From CAVUXJ01 sp963814975 (GTDB lineage: Bacteria; Acidobacteriota; Vicinamibacteria; Vicinamibacterales; CAVVIG01), in assembly GCA_963814975.1 (NCBI GenBank), contig CAWFFB010000026.1, forward strand, positions 124,001 to 188,000: a stretch of 64,000 bases of DNA, read 5' to 3'. Shown piece by piece: positions 17,896 to 25,886 of this stretch (its first letter is position 1; each line of letters begins with the position of its first letter). The notes beneath the pieces are model-generated. The model did no database searches, was not told where the DNA came from, and worked only from the letters and a program-made list of their open reading frames with translations. Made by a program: the position numbers and the translations under genes.

Positions 17896-18403
17896 TGCGC
17901 ACCGCCTCGCCCACCTCGATGGCCGCATCGGTTTCGAACGCAAAGTGCTTGGGGTGCGGCTTCCCCGTTTGGCGATAGAAGAAGAACATGGCGGTATTGC
18001 TGGTGACGGTCCGATCGCGCAGTACCTCGATGGCGTGCTGCAGCTCGTGACCGATCAACCCCATCAAGTCCCACTCCTTCAGGCTTCTATCGACCTTCAC
18101 CCACAAGTTGCGACGTGCGGCAGCCATGGTTACCGCCACGAGGCAGGTCCGCACGCCGTGCCCGCACTCACCCGCCTCGACATAGACCGTGCCGTCGCTG
18201 GCGCTGATAATCTCCACCAGGCGACGGAAGATCTTTGATCGTTCGGTCGCCTGCTTGATCACCATAGCTATAGAGGGATTGCTGGATCGCACGCGTGGGT
18301 TGACCAACGTGTCCTCCGCACCCGCCGCGGCCGCGGTCAGTCCCGCGCCTGCCATCCCCATCGTCATCACGCCCACCATCAAGTGCCTCGTGGTCCTCGT
18401 CAT
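17855..18403 (-). CDS. Secreted protein with HExxH motif, putative metallopeptidase
   Basis: 182 residues from the ATG at 18403, which has GGGGAGA six bases before it; an in-frame start 14 codons upstream looks non-native. Signal peptide MTRTTRHLMVGVMTMGMAGAG ... AAAAGAED. The mature protein has a basic/hydrophobic helix (IAMVIKQATERSKIFRRLVE), GTVYVEAGECGHGVRTCLVA, then LMGLIGHELQHAIEVL. The HELQH is a zinc-binding HExxH, and a following acidic AAIEVGEAVRTE could supply a further ligand. The family is not recognised. The 3' end is duplicated as a stub at 16509-16640. Confidence 0.55.
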   Translation of the reverse strand: MTRTTRHLMVGVMTMGMAGAGLTAAAAGAEDTLVNPRVRSSNPSIAMVIKQATERSKIFRRLVEIISASDGTVYVEAGECGHGVRTCLVAVTMAAARRNLWVKVDRSLKEWDLMGLIGHELQHAIEVLRDRTVTSNTAMFFFYRQTGKPHPKHFAFETDAAIEVGEAVRTETRKYRPLVEAR

Positions 18404-18650
18404 GGCGTCTCCCCCCGAGGACCAGCCCATTGCGGTCCTCGCCAAGGGAGGCGGGAAACGAGTCGGAAAACTGGCACACGGCCGGAAGCGCCTGAAAAAA
18501 GGGCAACATCTGGATCAGTGACGGGATCGCGCTCCGCGTCACGCTCAGTACCAGATCGTCAATGACGTAGGGATTTGTCGTGGTCGAACCGCACTGGAGC
18601 GTAAAATTACTGGAGTTCCGCGTAACTACGCGTCGGGTGAAAGGGCGAGA

Positions 18651-19232
18651 ACGCCGTCACGTCCCCCGCAAGTCACCGATCTGCTGCTGGCCTGGGGCCA
18701 GGGCGATCGGGCCGCGCTCGAGCAGTTGATGCCCCTGGTTCACGGGGAGCTTCGCCGCCTGGCCCGCCGGCACATGGGCCACGAACGCGTAGGCCACACC
18801 CTGCAGGCCACCGCTCTGGTGAACGAGGCGTACCTCCGGCTGATTGACATCCGGCAGGTGCAGTGGCAGAACCGCGCCCATTTCTTCGCGATGTCCGCCC
18901 GGCTGATGAGGCGCATCCTGGTGGACTTCGCCCGGTCGCGCCGTTACCTGAAACGTGGCGCTGGAGCGCAGAAGGTCTCCCTGGACGAAGCCCTGATCCT
19001 TTCGCCGGAGCGAGGCCACGAGCTGGTGGATCTCGACGATGCGCTGGAGGCCCTCGCGGTGGTGGACGCGAGAAAAGCGCGGGTCGTCGAGATGCGGTTT
19101 TTTGGCGGGCTCAGCGTCGATGAAACCGCCGAGGCGCTGCACGTCTCACCCGAAACCGTGATGCGCGACTGGAAGCTGGCGAAGGTCTGGCTGCTGCGAG
19201 AGCTGAAGGGAAAGCGGCGTGATGACGCCTGA
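18651..19232 (+). CDS. ECF-type RNA polymerase sigma factor (TIGR02999-like)
   Basis: Sigma region 2: TDLLLAWGQGDRAALEQLMP, LVHGELRRLARRHM, HTLQATALVNEAYLRL, AHFFAMSARLMRRILVDFAR. Region 4: ALAVVDARKARVVEMRFFGG, LSVDETAEALHVSPETVMRD, WKLAKVWLLREL. The homologous frame begins at least at 18651 (TPSRPPQVTDLLL), but no ATG, GTG or TTG is in place there. An ACG at 18651 has AAAGGG upstream, so a miscalled ATG or an indel is likely. The first standard start, TTG/ATG at 18726-18729, would lose the first helix. The stop overlaps by 11 bases the start of a kinase-gene remnant, the normal sigma/kinase pairing in Acidobacteria. Confidence 0.85.
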   Translation, partial: TPSRPPQVTDLLLAWGQGDRAALEQLMPLVHGELRRLARRHMGHERVGHTLQATALVNEAYLRLIDIRQVQWQNRAHFFAMSARLMRRILVDFARSRRYLKRGAGAQKVSLDEALILSPERGHELVDLDDALEALAVVDARKARVVEMRFFGGLSVDETAEALHVSPETVMRDWKLAKVWLLRELKGKRRDDA

Positions 19233-19935
19233 TCGGTGGCAGCGAATCGACAACTCTTTCATGCTGCGCTGGAGCGCGACGCAGGTCAGCGCACGTCGTT
19301 CTTGAATCAGGCATGTGACGGCGACGCCGCGCTGCGCGGGGAAGTGGCATCGCTGCTTCAGCGCTCCCTGGCCTCCCGCTGGACGCGTACGACGACGTCC
19401 GCGTATCGCCCGACGGCGCGCGGCTCGCACTCGCCACTCAGAACGATGTCTGGACGTACGATTTTGCCCGCGCAACGACGAGTCGGCTGACGACCGACCC
19501 GGCGCCGGACCACAGTCCGATCTGGACGCCCGATGGCCAGCGCATCATCTTCACGTCGAGACGAGCGGGCTACCAAGAGTTGTTCTGGCGGGCGGCGGAT
19601 GGCACCGGCCGCGACGAGCGGTTCCTCGCGCGTGCGAGAGATCTCCTCAATCTACGCGCCAACGGCTGTTCGGCAGACGGCAGCCAGCTTCTGTTCACCG
19701 AAGTGTCGCCGACCCGTCAGTGCTCGATCGGCCGGCTTGCGACCGAACGCCCGTCCGACGTGAACGTGCTGGTGAAAGCGAGTTCTGCAGCGACTACGCG
19801 GCCATCTCGCCAAACGGACTCTGGATGGCGTACCACTCGAACGTGTCCGGCCGACAGTAAGATTCTATGTCGAGCGGTATCCGGAGCGCGGAAATCGGCA
19901 CAGATCTCAACCGGTGGCGGCACCATCCCTAGATG
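19222..19935 (+). pseudogene. Remnant of Ser/Thr kinase/TolB gene lacking the kinase domain
   Basis: Starts at the ATG at 19222, overlapping the sigma factor stop, as MTPDRWQRID. After a shift it continues LFHAALERDAGQRTSFLNQA ... EVASLLQRS, the usual N-terminus of acidobacterial kinases. It then jumps directly into a TolB-like propeller (YDDVRVSPDGARLALATQND, IWTPDGQRIIFTSRRAGYQE), skipping the entire catalytic domain of some 280 residues. More shifts follow near 19790-19890 (AAISPNGLWMAYHSN; YVERYPERGN; QISTGGGTIPRW). It abuts, tail to tail, the truncated minus-strand kinase gene at about 19935. Loss of a whole domain makes this a true pseudogene, whatever the base-call quality. Confidence 0.75.
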
Positions 19936-21745
19936 GCCATGGACTCCGACGCGAGTAAGGGAGTCCGCTCCTCAGAATCGAGGGAGCCGACGTAGACCAT
20001 CGTCGGCGGCGTCGTCACGTACAGGAACCGCCGGCCGTCGGGAAGAAACCACGGCAACAGATGCGCCTGTTCCTTCTTTGCGGCATCCAGGATCGTCACC
20101 GACGCGGGGGTGCCCCCGGCGGCCGAGACGCGGAACAGTCCGCTCGCTGCCTTCGGGGTAAACACGATGGTGCCGTCGCGGTTCCAGGTCCCGCCTAGTC
20201 CGTAGCGCGCGTCGCACAGGGTCACCGGTGGCCCACCGGTGACGTCGACCTTCTTCAGCTTGCCTTGCGCAAAGAAGCCGATGAACCGGCTGTCGGGCGA
20301 CCAGAACGGAAAGAACCCGGCTTCCGTGCCTGGAAGCACGTGCGATTCCACGGCGTCGAACGACCGGACCGCCAGCGCGGGTCCGCCGGCGGTGCTGACA
20401 ACAAATGCGATGCGCTGGCCGTCCGGAGAAAACGCGTGAGTAAGCCCCACCCCGCCGCCGGCAATCGAGCTCCCCGCAGGCGGCGAGACCTGAAATCGGA
20501 CTGCGGTAGCCGGCTCCGGGCGAGGGCGAGCGAACAGGAGCGCGCCGATCCCGAGGGCCGCCGTGGTCGAAACGGCGGCCATCACCCACGCCAGGCGCGC
20601 GCGCGGGCGAGCTGTCGTTGCCCGCAGCGCTGCGCCGCTGACTTGCGTGCTGGTTTCAGCCATCCATTTCAGCTCGCGCGCCAGATCGCCCGCGCTTTGC
20701 CACCGCTCGTCGGGATCTTTGGCCAGGCACGTGCCGACGACGCGCTCGAGCGTGGGGGGCGTGAGCGGTTGCAGCACGGAGATCGGCGTCGGGGCCGACG
20801 ACATGATCGCGGCACTCACGCCCGCGTGGCTTGTACCCTCGAACGCCTTCTTCCCGGTGAGCATTTGTACAGCACCGCGCCGAACGCGAAGATGTCCGTG
20901 CGCGCGTCCGCCTCGCGGCCTTCGAGCTGCTCCGGCGCCATGTACTGACACGTCCCGAGGATCGTGCCTGGCGCCGTCAAGCTGGGCGGCGGCGTCGGCC
21001 GCATCGTGAGGTCCGCACCGGGGGCCACCGGCGCGTGGGCCTTCGCCAACCCGAAGTCGAGCACTTTAGCGATCGGCGCCGCGGACGCGCCGCCGCTCCG
21101 CGTGAGCATGATGTTGCCCGGCTTGAGGTCGCGATGGACGATGCCCGCGCGATGAGCCGTGTCGAGCGCGCTCGCGATCTGCATCGCAATCCGCAGCGCC
21201 TGGTCGAGCGGCAGCGCGCCTTTCGCCAGACGATCGGCGAGCGTCTCGCCTTCGACCAGTTCCAGCACCAACGCGTGGACGCCGGCGCTCTCTTCGACCC
21301 CGTGGATCGCGCCGATGTGAGGATGGTTGAGCGACGCCAGCACCCGCGCCTCCCGCTCGAAACGGGCCAGGCGATCGGGATCTGCGGTGAAGATACGCGG
21401 CAAGATCTTGAACGCGACGTCGCGCCCGAGCTTCGTGTCGCGCGCGCGATACACCTCGCCCATGCCGCCGGCGCCGAGCAGCGTGTGGACCTGGTAGACG
21501 CCGATCCGTCGACCCGTCAGGATGGTTCCGCCGGCGTGAGTGACGATCCCGGCCGCCGCCGCGAGTGCCGGCTCGGACAGGAAGCCGGCGGCGTGACTCT
21601 CGTTCGAGAGGAGCGATTCCACTTCGTGCTGGAGCGCGTCATCGCCGGCGCACACCTCGCGCACGAACGCGGCACGGTCCGGCACGGCCCTGAGCAGCGC
21701 CGCGTGGTAGATCTGCGAGATCTCTCGCCAGCGTTCGACTTCCAT
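19929..21745 (-). pseudogene. Ser/Thr kinase/TolB gene, C-terminally truncated (one frameshift)
   Basis: ATG at 21745 after GGGAGGCGTC. The N-terminal 290 residues are a complete PknB-type kinase. It has the glycine loop LLGAGGMGEVYRARD, lysine in VAFKILP, HRDLKPGNIMLT, DFGLAKA and GTCQYMAPEQLEG. The frame breaks near 20868, then continues MLTGKKAFEGTSHAGVSAAI, a membrane segment (VMAAVSTTAALGIGALLFA) and the first propeller blades. It ends abruptly at SEERTPLLASESMAI, where the intact paralogue at 25887-28796 continues for about 330 more residues. The truncation coincides with the 3' end of the plus-strand remnant, so a rearrangement joined the two. The kinase domain could still be active if the frame is intact. 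Confidence 0.7.
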
Positions 21746-22039
21746 GACGCCTCCCGGTAACGGCGCACGACCTCACGGGATTCGCGAGCGCGACCAGTAT
21801 GGCTCAAGTGATCGTGGAAGGAGTGCTGAAATAGAACACGATCGCGCGTCGCTTGTACCGGGCACCAGGAACCACACAACGTCAGTGATCCTCACCAAAC
21901 AGTCACATGAAAATGTGCCGAAATCTGACGTGTCGAGCCTGACATGTGGGGGTATGCGATGGTCCTGCCGGCGCCCATCAGTCCGACCAAGGAGCGATTC
22001 CGTCTCGAGCGAGAACGGAACATCACTGCGCTGTTGCTT

Positions 22040-22255
22040 TCACCTCTTGAGACCCGCCGTCCAGTTCAGGACGACGGTGATCGATGAGGTGGCCTCGTCT
22101 TCGAGCGGCACGTTGAGCAGAAATCGGCCGTCGCGCGTCACGTCGTACTGCTGCCTGAAGCGCGGCCCGGGCGCGGGGCTGTTCAACAGCCGCGCCTGGA
22201 ACAGCGGAACGGCGGCGCCCACGTCGAGCCCGGCGGTGCGCACCCGACCGCTCCC
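22040..22255 (-). pseudogene. C-terminal stub of a kinase/TolB gene
   Basis: The frame encodes GLDVGAAVPLFQARLLNSPA and QQYDVTRDGRFLLNVPLEDE, then SSITVVLNWTAGLKR and a stop. This is nearly the same as the last 65 residues of the intact kinase (RLDVGAAVPLFEARML ... FLLNVPLEDADASSITVVLNWA). It has no N-terminal part. It could be the lost 3' end of a neighbouring kinase gene. The 294 bases between it and the kinase start at 21745 show nothing else. Confidence 0.75.
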
Positions 22256-22268
22256 GGCGTGGGACTTG

Positions 22269-22487
22269 CTACGAGCCACCCAGCTTCGGTGTCTCAGTTT
22301 CGGAAGAATACCTGACAGGCCGATCCGTCTCCGGGCCGCGGCGGGACAACTGACGGACGAGATCGTGCGCCTCCTCCAACCATCGGAGCTTCTCGTCGAG
22401 CGGAAGCTTCGCCAGCCTCTGACGCTGAGCCCGTTCGTGAGCCTCCCACCCGCGCTCCCACTCCAGTCTCTGCTCCCCGTGACTCAC
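22269..22487 (-). CDS. Small charged protein paired with nucleotidyltransferase
   Basis: 72 residues from a GTG at 22487 behind GGAGGAGGA. It overlaps the nucleotidyltransferase stop by four bases (GTGA), so translation is coupled. Sequence: HGEQRLEWERGWEAHERAQR, QRLAKLPLDEKLRWLEEAHD, LVRQLSRRG. It is Arg/Glu-rich and helical, with no signal peptide. Short proteins of this WE-GWE-H...EKL-WLE type are found beside AbiEii-like nucleotidyltransferases. By context it may be the antitoxin or partner of the upstream gene; its function is unproven. Confidence 0.55.
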   Translation of the reverse strand: MSHGEQRLEWERGWEAHERAQRQRLAKLPLDEKLRWLEEAHDLVRQLSRRGPETDRPVRYSSETETPKLGGS

Positions 22488-22987
22488 TCCTCCTCCCGCC
22501 GAATCGCCTGCAGTCGATCGATGTCCTGCAGATCCTGCGGTCGTCCGGCCTGTCTCTTCAACAACAGCAGGTCGTCAAGACCGACAAAGATCGCGGATGC
22601 TCGAGGACTCACATCCATCCGAGCGGCCGCGCGGAACGCCTGGTCGAAGTCGAGCGGAGCTTCAACGAACACGTCCACTTCCGTGGCGGGATGGTCGGGG
22701 CTATACAGCGAAAAGACCGTCAATCCTTTTTCCCCCACCCATTGCAAGCGTTTGCCGGGGTCTGCGAAATCGTCCAGCGGGACCGGAGCACGGGGACGAT
22801 AGCCCAGACTCCCAAATGCGGCGATGGCCCGCTGCACGTTCTCTGTGCGCAAGTCCAGGATGATGTCGACGTCAGCCGTGAAACGCACGTATCCGTGAGC
22901 GACCACTGCAAGTCCACCGACAATGAGGTAGCGGACGTGATGAGCGCTCAGCGCTTCGACGATGGCCTCGACGCTTCGCTTGTGCAT
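22484..22987 (-). CDS. MNT/AbiEii-like nucleotidyltransferase
   Basis: 167 residues. Polymerase-beta nucleotidyltransferase core: helix MHKRSVEAIVEALSAHHVRY, LIVGGLAVVAHGYVRFTADV with the GG...A signature, and the acidic pair in TADVDIILDL (D-x-D). A third acidic strand is EVDVFVEAP (about residue 112), followed by FVGLDDLLLLKRQAGRPQDL typical of AbiEii-type proteins. These enzymes transfer nucleotides to RNA or protein and act as toxins in type IV-like or MNT-HEPN systems. The coupled small gene downstream supports a two-gene module. Toxicity is inferred only from family. Confidence 0.7.
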   Translation of the reverse strand: MHKRSVEAIVEALSAHHVRYLIVGGLAVVAHGYVRFTADVDIILDLRTENVQRAIAAFGSLGYRPRAPVPLDDFADPGKRLQWVGEKGLTVFSLYSPDHPATEVDVFVEAPLDFDQAFRAAARMDVSPRASAIFVGLDDLLLLKRQAGRPQDLQDIDRLQAIRREEE

Positions 22988-23120
22988 GGGTAGGAGCTCG
23001 CTCGGACGTTCACGTCTTGAGCGCCGCTGTCCAGTTCTGAACGATGGCGACTCCCTAACCCTCGCGCAGCAGCGACAGCCCCCGTCGATGATAGCAGTCG
23101 ATGTGATCTCGTTTCGTTGA

Positions 23121-23570
23121 CTAGTTTGGTAGAGGAATCGCGATCGTCACGCGATCTTCGGTGCCCACCACTCTCGTGGTGTGACCCTTGCCGGTCGTAT
23201 CTTCGATCAGATTGATGTGACCCGGACCCATCGTGATCTTCTTGCCGCCTGAAACCTCAATCTCCCCTCGGCCGCTGAGCGTGATGACGTACTGGCGCCG
23301 GGGCCCCACGTGCCAATCGCTGAACGAGCCGGGCGGCGTACGACGGAACTGCACGCCCGTCGCTTTCATCATCTCGGTCGCGTTGCCGCTCAGCTTCATT
23401 GGAACTTCTTCGGCGTGGCTCTGACCATCGGGGCCAGTGTAGATCCTCGTCGCCATGATCGGTTTACCCGTCTGGGCGACCACGAGATCCTGATCGGTTT
23501 GTGCTCGCCACATCAGAAACAACGAGCCGACAAGTGCAACCACTGCCAGGCGTATCGCGGTCGATTTCAT
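23121..23570 (-). CDS. Secreted cupin protein (paralogue of 52501-52950)
   Basis: 149 residues from the ATG at 23570, preceded by GGAGGACGCC; an upstream in-frame start is ignored because it lacks a ribosome site. Membrane anchor or signal MKSTAIRLAVVALVGSLFLM. A single cupin barrel: PPGSFSDWHVGPRRQYVITL, SGRGEIEVSGGKKITMGPGH, INLIEDTTGKGHTTRVVG. The His of DWHVG and the later GKGHTT could bind metal. The gene at 52501-52950 encodes an almost identical protein, so this is a dispersed duplicate. Substrate unknown. Confidence 0.75.
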   Translation of the reverse strand: MKSTAIRLAVVALVGSLFLMWRAQTDQDLVVAQTGKPIMATRIYTGPDGQSHAEEVPMKLSGNATEMMKATGVQFRRTPPGSFSDWHVGPRRQYVITLSGRGEIEVSGGKKITMGPGHINLIEDTTGKGHTTRVVGTEDRVTIAIPLPN

Positions 23571-23730
23571 GGCGTCCTCCGTGTGCCGGTCAAGCCCGGC
23601 AACGAGCGGCTGTTTCATGGAGCTGGTGGCGCGACGTTCACAACCGTTTTCGGCTACCGGTGCTAATGGGTCGAATCGGGCCGAGTGTAGGGTGAGCGCA
23701 TCGGCAAGTCAATCGTCAGTCCGTTCCATG

Positions 23731-24204
23731 TTAGTCCGTTCCACCGAAATGCACGTTCAAGTACGACAGTGCTTTGGCCTCGCGAAAGGCGTGCGGCACA
23801 CCGGGTGGAATGAAGATGACGTCGCCGGCCTTGACGACCCGCTCGACACCGCCGCGAATGGCTTCGCCGACGATCGAACCGCCGGTCACCAGAGTTCCCG
23901 CGCCGTCTTCGATGACGTAGAGCTCGATGATGCTCTTGTGAATCCGGGGAGCTTCAGCGCCAACCTGATGCCGCGCGTTGAGACTATAGGCGCCTCCCTC
24001 CAGGAGTCGCGTCGTGTTGCGCCTCTGTGCTTTCATGTCCGCGAACTCTGCCTGCAGCGCTCCGAGCGGAAAGTCGAGTGCCCGGTCCGTTGGCGCCTGA
24101 TGGCGTACGAGGGGGCCACCACCCCGACCGCCGCCAGATTGGGCGAACGCGACGACCGCGCACAGCACGAGTAGAACCGTTCCGGATACTGTCATCTTGG
24201 TCAC
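23731..24204 (-). CDS. Secreted cupin protein
   Basis: About 157 residues. The GTG at 24204 is chosen: GAGGAG lies six bases before it, whereas the ATG at 24210 overlaps that site. Signal peptide VTKMTVSGTVLLVLCAVVAF. Gly/Arg-rich linker, then a cupin: SLNARHQVGAEAPRIHKSII, ELYVIEDGAGTLVTGGSIVG, VKAGDVIFIPPGVPHAFREA. Metal-ligand candidates are the His of RIHKS, E of IELYV and H of GVPHAF, the classic cupin spacing. It belongs to a run of minus-strand genes with the cupin at 23121 and the ABM-domain gene at 24298. Confidence 0.75.
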   Translation of the reverse strand: MTKMTVSGTVLLVLCAVVAFAQSGGGRGGGPLVRHQAPTDRALDFPLGALQAEFADMKAQRRNTTRLLEGGAYSLNARHQVGAEAPRIHKSIIELYVIEDGAGTLVTGGSIVGEAIRGGVERVVKAGDVIFIPPGVPHAFREAKALSYLNVHFGGTD

Positions 24205-24297
24205 AGCCATCTCCTCGGTACTTCTTCGTCACCAGCGAGGGATCGGGCGGCCGCGGGCGACACGATGCGTCAGCCTTGAACCCTCGATCAGCCAACG

Positions 24298-24984
24298 TCA
24301 CTCGACGGACGTGTAAACGCGCTCATCGAGCGGGCTGCCCGTCATCGGCGCCAGCTCGTCGCGATACTGTCGAGTGTGGGCTGCGGCTACGTGCGAGTCG
24401 AGCGCCTCCTGGTTCCGCCAGCCTTCAATCACCGTGAAGTGATTGGCGCGCATCATATGCTGCACGACGTCGAACCGGAGGTTGCCGGCTTCTTGCCGGC
24501 TAGCCTCCGCCAGGCGCCTGAGCATCACAGGCACTTGCGGGCTCTGCCCGACGTCCACGTGCGCGATGACGTACACCGTCTGCCGGCCCGTGGATGCGGA
24601 CCCCGGAGCCGTTGTGAGCGTCTTGTAGGGGCGCTGGTCGTAGTCGCTCACGCGGATGGGCTCGAGCGCGCTCAGGAGCTGCTTCTGCGGCGCGATATTG
24701 CGCGCGTCAAACGTCTTCTGATCGCGCCACGCCTCGATGATGGCGAAATGACCTGGCCGGCCGATTTGCTCGAAGAACTCGACCCGCACGACGCCGTCCT
24801 GTTTCCGGCTCGCGTCGCGATACTGCTCGAGCGTCGCGCGCGCCGCCTTGGCCGCCGGGGCCCTGGTCTCGACGTAGGTGACGGCGTGGAAGACGGCGTC
24901 AGGCGGCGCGTTGGCCGGGGTCTGCCCGAAGAGGACGGACGGTAACAGGAATGCACTGACGAGAAGCACGCGGGCGTAAGGCAT
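24298..24984 (-). CDS. Secreted protein with two antibiotic-biosynthesis-monooxygenase (ABM) domains
   Basis: 228 residues. ATG at 24984 after GGAGGCTGGAT; signal peptide MPYARVLLVSAFLLPSVLFG. Two ferredoxin-like ABM repeats: the first AVTYVETRAPAAKAARATLE ... VRVEFFEQIGRPGHFAIIEA, WRDQKTFDARN; the second VYVIAHVDVGQSPQVPVMLR ... LRFDVVQHMMRANHFTVIEG, WRNQEALDSHVAAAHTRQY. Such domains act in quinone monooxygenases and haem-degrading enzymes, usually without a cofactor. An exported double-domain form is unusual. Probable roles are oxidation or binding of aromatic compounds. Confidence 0.75.
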   Translation of the reverse strand: MPYARVLLVSAFLLPSVLFGQTPANAPPDAVFHAVTYVETRAPAAKAARATLEQYRDASRKQDGVVRVEFFEQIGRPGHFAIIEAWRDQKTFDARNIAPQKQLLSALEPIRVSDYDQRPYKTLTTAPGSASTGRQTVYVIAHVDVGQSPQVPVMLRRLAEASRQEAGNLRFDVVQHMMRANHFTVIEGWRNQEALDSHVAAAHTRQYRDELAPMTGSPLDERVYTSVE

Positions 24985-25220
24985 ATCCAGCCTCCATAGA
25001 TAACCATCACGGTCTGCGAACACGCCACCAGTTAGTCACTCAAGAGCCGGCCTCCGTCACCGGTCCCCACACTAGCAGGAGCCCGTCACATGGGGGATCT
25101 GGATGAATAGCTGCGATTCTACGCCCAAATTGGCCGCTCTCCGGCCGATGCCAGTTTTCTCCGGCCGTTCCCGCCTTCTCCAGCAGCGAGCGATGGGCGC
25201 TCGCGACGGAGGGAGCGGCC

Positions 25221-25838
25221 ATGAGGATCTGGATGGCGGCGTGGACGGTCGGGACGATGTTGGCGGGTGCCTCGGTCGTGTTCGTCGAGGAGGCCCTGGG
25301 AAGCCCGGCGCCGCTCACCGTCACCATCCATGTGACCAACAACGCGGACCTGTCGCCCACGGAGCTCGCCGGTGCCCAGGCTCACGCAACCGCAGCCTAC
25401 CGCGCCGCCGGCCTTCACATCGTCTGGTCGTCGGCACCGTGGAAACCTGGGGCGGGCCAAAGGGTGGACCCACTGTCGATCGACGTCCGCCTCGTCATCG
25501 TTCCCGCCGACATGGCCGAGAAGAAATGCCGCGAGGAAAATCTGGGCGACAGCGTGTTGGGTGTCGCGGTCAGCGGAGCGAGCGAGGCTCGAGGACGGGT
25601 GGCATACGTTTTCTACGACCGCATCGAACGCGTCGCGATGGCACATCAGGCGCCGATCATGCGCGGGCTCGGCCACGTCATGGCCCACGAGGTGGGCCAC
25701 GTGCTGATGGGCGTCAACAGTCATGCCGGTGAGGGCTTGATGCGGGCGAATTGGAATCCGCGCCAGAGCCGGCCGCAGACGTTCACGAGGAACCACGTGC
25801 GACAGATCCGTCTCCGGTTCATGACCACCATAGGGTAA
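25221..25838 (+). CDS. Secreted zincin-like metalloprotease
   Basis: 205 residues, ATG at 25221 behind GGAGGGAGCGG. Signal peptide MRIWMAAWTVGTMLAGASVV. The key motif near residue 155 is MAHEVGHVLMGVNSHAGEGL, an HExxHxxxxxxxH zinc site as in metzincin-like proteins, followed by LMRANW, which may be the Met-turn. The N-terminal half (VTIHVTNNADLSPTELAGAQ, AAGLHIVWSSAPW) is a mixed alpha/beta domain typical of small Acidobacteria zincins. Divergent from the ABM gene and convergent with the intact kinase gene. A protease by motif; substrate unknown. Confidence 0.7.
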   Translation: MRIWMAAWTVGTMLAGASVVFVEEALGSPAPLTVTIHVTNNADLSPTELAGAQAHATAAYRAAGLHIVWSSAPWKPGAGQRVDPLSIDVRLVIVPADMAEKKCREENLGDSVLGVAVSGASEARGRVAYVFYDRIERVAMAHQAPIMRGLGHVMAHEVGHVLMGVNSHAGEGLMRANWNPRQSRPQTFTRNHVRQIRLRFMTTIG

Positions 25839-25886
25839 GGGTGATCTCGCCTAAGCCGCCGCTGTCGAGCGCGATGACGACCTCTC

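Larger units (their letters stand above)
15297..17985. repeat. Tandem duplication, unit about 1.36 kb
   Basis: Copy 1 (about 15297-16640) and copy 2 (about 16656-17985) share an 80-base leader, a full PDL-G-W gene, the hairpin behind it and the 3' end of the downstream minus-strand metallopeptidase gene. The leader includes the words AGAAGCGTAGAGTCAGTCGA and GCCAGAGACAAGGAGATTCA just before each start. In copy 1 the metallopeptidase part is only a decayed stub. Confidence 0.85.
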
